DNA from: Branchiostoma floridae
Taxonomy: Eukaryota; Chordata; Leptocardii; Amphioxiformes; Branchiostomatidae
Assembly (NCBI RefSeq): GCF_000003815.2
Contig: NC_049985.1
Span: 22,927,862-22,991,861, forward strand
Length of the DNA stretch: 64,000 nucleotides
Direction of reading: 5' to 3'
In this document: in pieces, positions 59,341-64,000 of the stretch
Numbering within the stretch: the first letter of the stretch is position 1
Layout of the letters: each line of letters begins with the position of its first letter
Made by a program: the position numbers and the translations under genes
The notes under the pieces: model-generated
The model's input: the letters and a program-made list of their open reading frames with translations, nothing else
Told to the model about the DNA's origin: nothing
Database searches by the model: none

Positions 59341-59585
59341 AAGTCATCAACCAAGCATCGGGGTGTTTAAAATTCGCTTTGTGAAAAAACTATCGTAGAG
59401 TGGAACTCATTGCCACCAAGTACAGTAGGGGCATCCTCATTACATAGATTCAAACAGTGTTTAGATTGTGCAAAGGTTAGTTGTGACAGGTCGTTCAATG
59501 TGGTATAACCAGCTGCTGTTGTGCCGCGTGCTTGCGTGTTTCCCCCGGCGGTTATACCAGAAATACAGATACAGATATAAGCATT
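59341..59585 (+). pseudogene. CR1/L2-type LINE: ORF2 C-terminal remnant and 3' tail
   Basis: The frame through 59401 reads VEWNSLPPSTVGASSLHRF, then KQCLDCAK, ending at TAA 59506. WNSLP...SL.RFK..LD is the standard C-terminal signature of CR1/L2-like ORF2 proteins. The preceding RGVFKIRFVKK-like segment is in another frame, so the copy is frameshifted. A CCCCCGGCGGTTATACCAG block and a (GATACA)n end follow, linking the tails at 7341 and 44681-44956 to this family. Confidence 0.8.
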
Positions 59586-60109
59586 TCATGAACACTGAAC
59601 AAAACCATATGAACAGTAGCAATTATTTTGCCTCCACCACTGACAAAGAATAATGAAAAACGTCTTCTGTGGAGAACCATTTTTACAAACATACATAGTT
59701 TGCTACATTTGAGGCCACCATTAGCGGCTCATCAGTAATGGTACATCTGTTTCACAGTACCCTATAACCGATGTAATGCTTTTTCTGACTCAGTGCTAAT
59801 GTGTGTAACAATGTACACATTTGGTATGTTTCCAAGGTCTTGGTCTATTGGTAAGATAACTTAAAGGTTATAAATTATCAGTAATTGCAAAAAGGCGACT
59901 TTTACGAGTAAAGCATACATTTAATGCTAATTGTATATAATATAACGTTACAGAAGATTATTATTATTTTATTAGTTTGTAACAAACGTGCGCTAGTCCA
60001 CATTGTGTATCATGGATTATCAAAACTAATTCATTAATGCTATAGAAACATACATACGTTAATGGAAAACGTACGTTTTTCAGAATATTGACAATACTTT
60101 CCTTTACAC

Positions 60110-61025
60110 TGTATTTTAACATATTCTTCAGTTGCCATGTTATGGGTAAAATCTATACACATTTCATCTACCAATAAGTGTGCAACCTCCCACATTTTCC
60201 AAAACCAAGGAATTACCATTGGCAGCTTGGTATAACTTTGTGTAGAAAAAAAATGTCAAGGGTTTTAAACATTTTGAAATATTATTGGTAAAATCACAGC
60301 TATATCTCCCACAATCTCTAAGATAATTACAAGGAATCGCCATTTGTAGCTGGGTATAACTTCGTGTAGGTTATTATCTTAAGGTTTTCAAACTATTTGA
60401 AATATTATTGGTAAAATCACAGCTATGGATTTCATCTACTAATATGTGTGAAACCTCATACATTTTTCAAGGCCAAGATACTACCATTTTTAGCTTGGTA
60501 AAACTTTGTGTAGGATATTATGTTAAGGTTTTCAAAAAAATTGAAAATATTATTGGTAAAATCACAGCTATGGATTTCATCTAACAATATGTGTGAAACC
60601 TCATACATTTTTCAAGACCAAGATTAAACTTTACCATTTGTAGATTGGTATAACTTCGTAGAAAAATATGTTAAGGGTTTCAAACATTTTGAAATATTAT
60701 GGGTGAAATATTAGCTACGGAGTTCATCTATTAATATATGTTTAACCTTCAACGTGTATTTTCTGAGACCAAGCAATTACCAGTTGTAGCTTGGTATGTC
60801 TTCGTGTAGGAAAATATGTAAACATTTTGAAATGTTATGGGTAAAATCTTAGCTACGGAGTTTATCTACCAATATGTTTGCGAAGTCACACATTTATGAG
60901 ACCGATTTTTGTAGCTTGGTACAACTTCGTTTGGAAAATATTTTTAAAGTTTTTAAATATTTTGGAAATATTATTGGTAAAATCACAGCTATAGAATACA
61001 TATACCAAAACGTGTGCAATCTCCC
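60110..61025. repeat. Tandem array, seven units of about 122-147 bp
   Basis: The phrase ATTATTGGTAAAATCACAGC or its variants recurs at about 60138, 60281, 60403, 60549, 60696, 60834 and 60969. Shared blocks include GCTTGGTATAACTTCGTGTAG and AAACATTTTGAAATATTA. It is AT-rich and non-coding. Confidence 0.9.
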
Positions 61026-62302
61026 ATCACGTACCCCGCCACCCTGCTCTATACTGGCACGTACTCTCTGCCCCATCCGCGCACCTTTAAATCAATACCA
61101 TGGACGACACTTCATCAAAAAAGCCCACCCTCCTCCACTCCACACCGCATTGTAAACGTATTGTTCTGTGGTCAGTAACAGAGGAAAACACATTATACTA
61201 ATATGGCGATGATATAATCCGGCCTTGTAATTTAGAATTCCATTACAGGTAGTGATAATAAACAATTACAGTGCAATTGGGACTGATTTAGTAGCATGAT
61301 TTCATTACTACCCTGTTGGTTGTTTTAATAACAATATTTATCACATTATACTATAAAACTATTACCGTGATAATGACATAACTGTATTTTTTGGTACGTA
61401 TCTCTGGAAAGGGTACATCTGAGGCCCTTGCATGCCCCCAAGGGGTTTGCACATCAAACACACATTAATTCGGCAATACATTTGTTCGATCGTTAATAGT
61501 ACAGAGCTCCCAATAAAACACCAATGGTCGATGCCTTATTGAATTTGTCTTGACCATATGGACATTGCTAGCGCATAACAAACGATAGGAGTAAATTTAT
61601 CAGGTTTATAGCTATGCTTAACAATTCAACTTTGGCAATCATGGTCAACTTGATGAGTGATTCAAAGTTGCTAACACAATGTAACAGTTACCCTAGCACC
61701 TGCATAGAATATGGAATATGGTCAGACGTTTTAGACACCAGTCAACCGCTTTTTTTGTCAGTGTTTGGACCATTCTAATATACCACAATAGAATTCGGAG
61801 GCAAAATAAGGCTGAGTGTATTGAATGAACACCTCTCCCGCTGTTTAAATACAGGAGCTTAATATGTTGATTCGCAGGGGCAATAAGGCAAGTTGTCAAA
61901 CAACGAAAGCCCATCAGACTACCAGTATAGTAATACGATGGCATAGAAAGTAGTGACTGTGGCTGAAATAAGCTGCGAATCTAAAGGGTAACCAGGAAAA
62001 TTGCGGTGAACCCAGAACGTTGCAATTGTTGTTATTTTGGACCGGAGGATGGGGGGGGGGGCTAAAATGTTATCAGCCCAATGTTTATTATTAAACCAAA
62101 GACGTAGAGACATAGCCTTCGCCTTACAATGAACCTACATGTGTAACAAAATAAATCACACCAGTGCCGCTGGTGAACTATGAAACGGTGACTACCAGTC
62201 ACTGCATTGAAACGGTGCAGTGAAACAGATCCGATGCCAAAATTACTATCCACTACTGCTTGGCAGTGGACAAGTAAAATCGATATTTGAACGATAATCC
62301 TT
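61026..62302. other. Non-coding DNA, nothing specific
   Basis: AT-rich sequence with a run of 11 G at 62051-62061. No gene or clear repeat is seen. Confidence 0.4.
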
Positions 62303-62756
62303 AGAAGGAACTGCATTTTGTTGGTATCCAGGATGTGCTTTTTCTTGGTAACTGTAATCTTTGTCTGTCATCAAAGATCCCTACAAGGGTGTTCTGGTCA
62401 CGAAGTGCTCAAAGTGTATCCTACTTTAAATCATGCTTTCTACTCATAATAAAGGATCAACCTTTGCCGAGTTAGGTGGCTGTAGCATAGGCTTCTGCAT
62501 AGGCCATAAGGTAGTGCGAACTCTATTTACATCCTAAAAAGGAACTGCATTTTATCGGTAGCGAGGATGCGCTTTTTTCTTGGTTACTGTAATCTTTGCC
62601 CTAAAAGATCCTACAATGATGTTCTGGACATGAAGTGCTCAAAGTGTATCCGAACACATGTTTTCTAGTCTATTCATAATAAAAGATTCAACCTTTGCCA
62701 AGTCAGACGGCTATAGCACACTGGGCTTTTGCATAGGCCATAAGGTAGTGCGAACT
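62303..62756. repeat. Tandem duplication, 234-bp spacing
   Basis: AAGGAACTGCATTTT recurs at 62305 and 62539. GCTCAAAGTGTATCC, ATTCAACCTTTGCC-like blocks and CATAGGCCATAAGGTAGTGC are shared in the same order, with moderate divergence. Confidence 0.88.
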
Positions 62757-63352
62757 TCATATACGTCGGCTTCGCCAGACAGATTGCCTACCTTCTCCAA
62801 ACAGATTTACGGTAGAGATGCCCTTGGAAGGGTCAGCTCCGGGTAACTCTGCCCTTTGCGGAATAATATACAGCCGAATAGTAAGACAGATTGACGTGGT
62901 CAACCCTATGGTATTTACTCCTGTATCCATTGCAGTTTCCAATCCTTCCGCCGCATAAAGTACCATAAAAAGTGTTCACTTTTGTAATAACCACAGGGGA
63001 AGAATTACCACCCAGACATTTCTAGCGCGCCCTAGGGAATATGAAAAATAATACGCTGCCTACATCTCAATTTGATGGGGATATTTCCGCCAACTATTGG
63101 AACAAAATGCCCTCCATTGCACCTGAATGGCGCGGTGAAGACTTTATTTGCTTGTCGAATCTCGTAAAATGTGATATCCCATCCAAGGTGTGAATTGGAT
63201 GTCGGAACATAAAGTTCTCCCATTCTGCTGTTCTATGTTGCGAACCTGATTTATGGGCCATTCAGAGCGGTTCACTTCTTTGCTGGTTCCCAATTACTTA
63301 CCCGTCATTGTCCACGTGGTTTGAAGGGATGTAAATCCTACACGTTGCTGTA

Positions 63353-63716
63353 CAGGGGTGTCTAGGCATTTGCACGAACCATAGGAGATTCGTACCAACA
63401 TTATGTGATACGCACGAATTGCTTTGCGAAAACCCACGAACCTTATGAAAATCACTGTGCAAAAACGTACGAACCTTATGCGATACTGGCCGACCACCAC
63501 CGGGTCATGTGATATTACGTCATTCGCATAAGGTTCGTGCAAATCGCATAAGGTTAGTGTGTGTCACATAGGGATTTATGCGAATCACATAAGATCCGTA
63601 CGTTTTCGCATAGTGATTCATGTGGTTTTCATAAGGTTCGTGCGTTTTCGCAGTGATATCACATATTTGTTTGTACAGATCTCATAGGGTTCGTGCAAAT
63701 GCTTAGGAACCCCTGT
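63353..63716. mobile_element. Foldback element with CAGGGGT ends and internal short repeats
   Basis: The ends CAGGGGTGTCTAGGCATTTG and its inverse (CAGGGGTTCCTAAGCATTTG) are followed on both sides by GCACGAACC. The arms of over 100 bp carry repeated CACGAACCTTATG motifs in opposite orientations, so the whole can fold. CAGGGG termini recall hAT elements; no clean 8-bp duplication is seen. Confidence 0.7.
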
Positions 63717-64000
63717 TGTACCTGTTAGAAAGTACTCTTTTCCTGTTCTTTGCCATCATCTACCTCAAACAGCCTGGCTCAAGTCTAACTATTCAGGCTA
63801 CCTGCGTCCTGAATTACATTGTACATGTACATGAACATATAATTGATTGTATAACTTACGATTTTTAACGGTTTTAGTTTAAAAACTATCTTTAAGCAAA
63901 CTTAAAGCACAAGTAAAGTATACTTTCATAAAAAAGGCAAGCATTACGAAGGTGCATGAAGATAAGATTTTGTGCCATGGTTTCTATTCAAAGCCTCATT
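63717..64000. other. Window end, non-coding
   Basis: Contains ATCTTTAAGC...GTAAAG...GGCAAGCATTA blocks distantly like those at 44145-44215, possibly one more repeat family. No gene is seen. Confidence 0.3.

Overview
This looks like a window from an invertebrate chordate genome, most likely a lancelet (Branchiostoma). It has intron-bearing genes with GT-AG splice sites, a chordate-type glycine receptor, a nucleotidyltransferase/TPR protein of a kind I associate with amphioxus, AT-rich non-coding DNA, many short inverted-repeat (MITE-like) elements, tRNA-derived SINE pieces and decayed LINE tails. The species call is inference; another invertebrate deuterostome cannot be excluded from sequence alone. 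There are three N gaps (32759-32884, 48746-48845, 56298-56446).

Layout. (1) 1-5937, plus strand: the 3' part of a gene encoding N-terminal TPR-like repeats, a short basic linker, a DUF294/GlnD-like nucleotidyltransferase fold and ten kinesin-light-chain-type TPRs. Five exons join with matching phases into 1286 codons plus stop; the 5' end lies outside the window. A poly(A) signal is at 6228. (2) About 6.25-46.5 kb: no host gene that I can support. This stretch holds satellite-like tandem arrays (6.25-6.87, 12.42-14.33 and 23.93-26.13 kb), microsatellites (15.24, 18.86 and 43.89 kb), LINE remnants (7.34, 8.48, 27.04 and 28.1 kb), SINE-like pieces (17.85, 22.9 and 39.04 kb) and a MITE-rich zone at 27.7-34.1 kb, with further elements at 43.04 and 44.7 kb. 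(3) 47023-56297, plus strand: the first four coding exons of a glycine receptor alpha-like Cys-loop channel (signal peptide and N-terminal half of the extracellular domain). The fourth exon runs into a gap, and the Cys-loop and membrane part must lie further 3'. Its introns carry a MULE-like MITE with a perfect 9-bp target duplication and a three-copy exon-like tandem repeat. (4) 56.4-64 kb: intron or intergenic DNA with tandem duplications (57.4, 60.1-61.0 and 62.3 kb), a LINE ORF2 C-terminal remnant (59.34 kb) and a foldback element (63.35 kb).

The two genes are in the same orientation about 41 kb apart and show no sign of working together. The receptor is a neuronal-type chloride channel subunit. 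The TPR/nucleotidyltransferase protein is a cytosolic or nuclear multidomain protein of unknown function, and it is the best candidate here for something undescribed.
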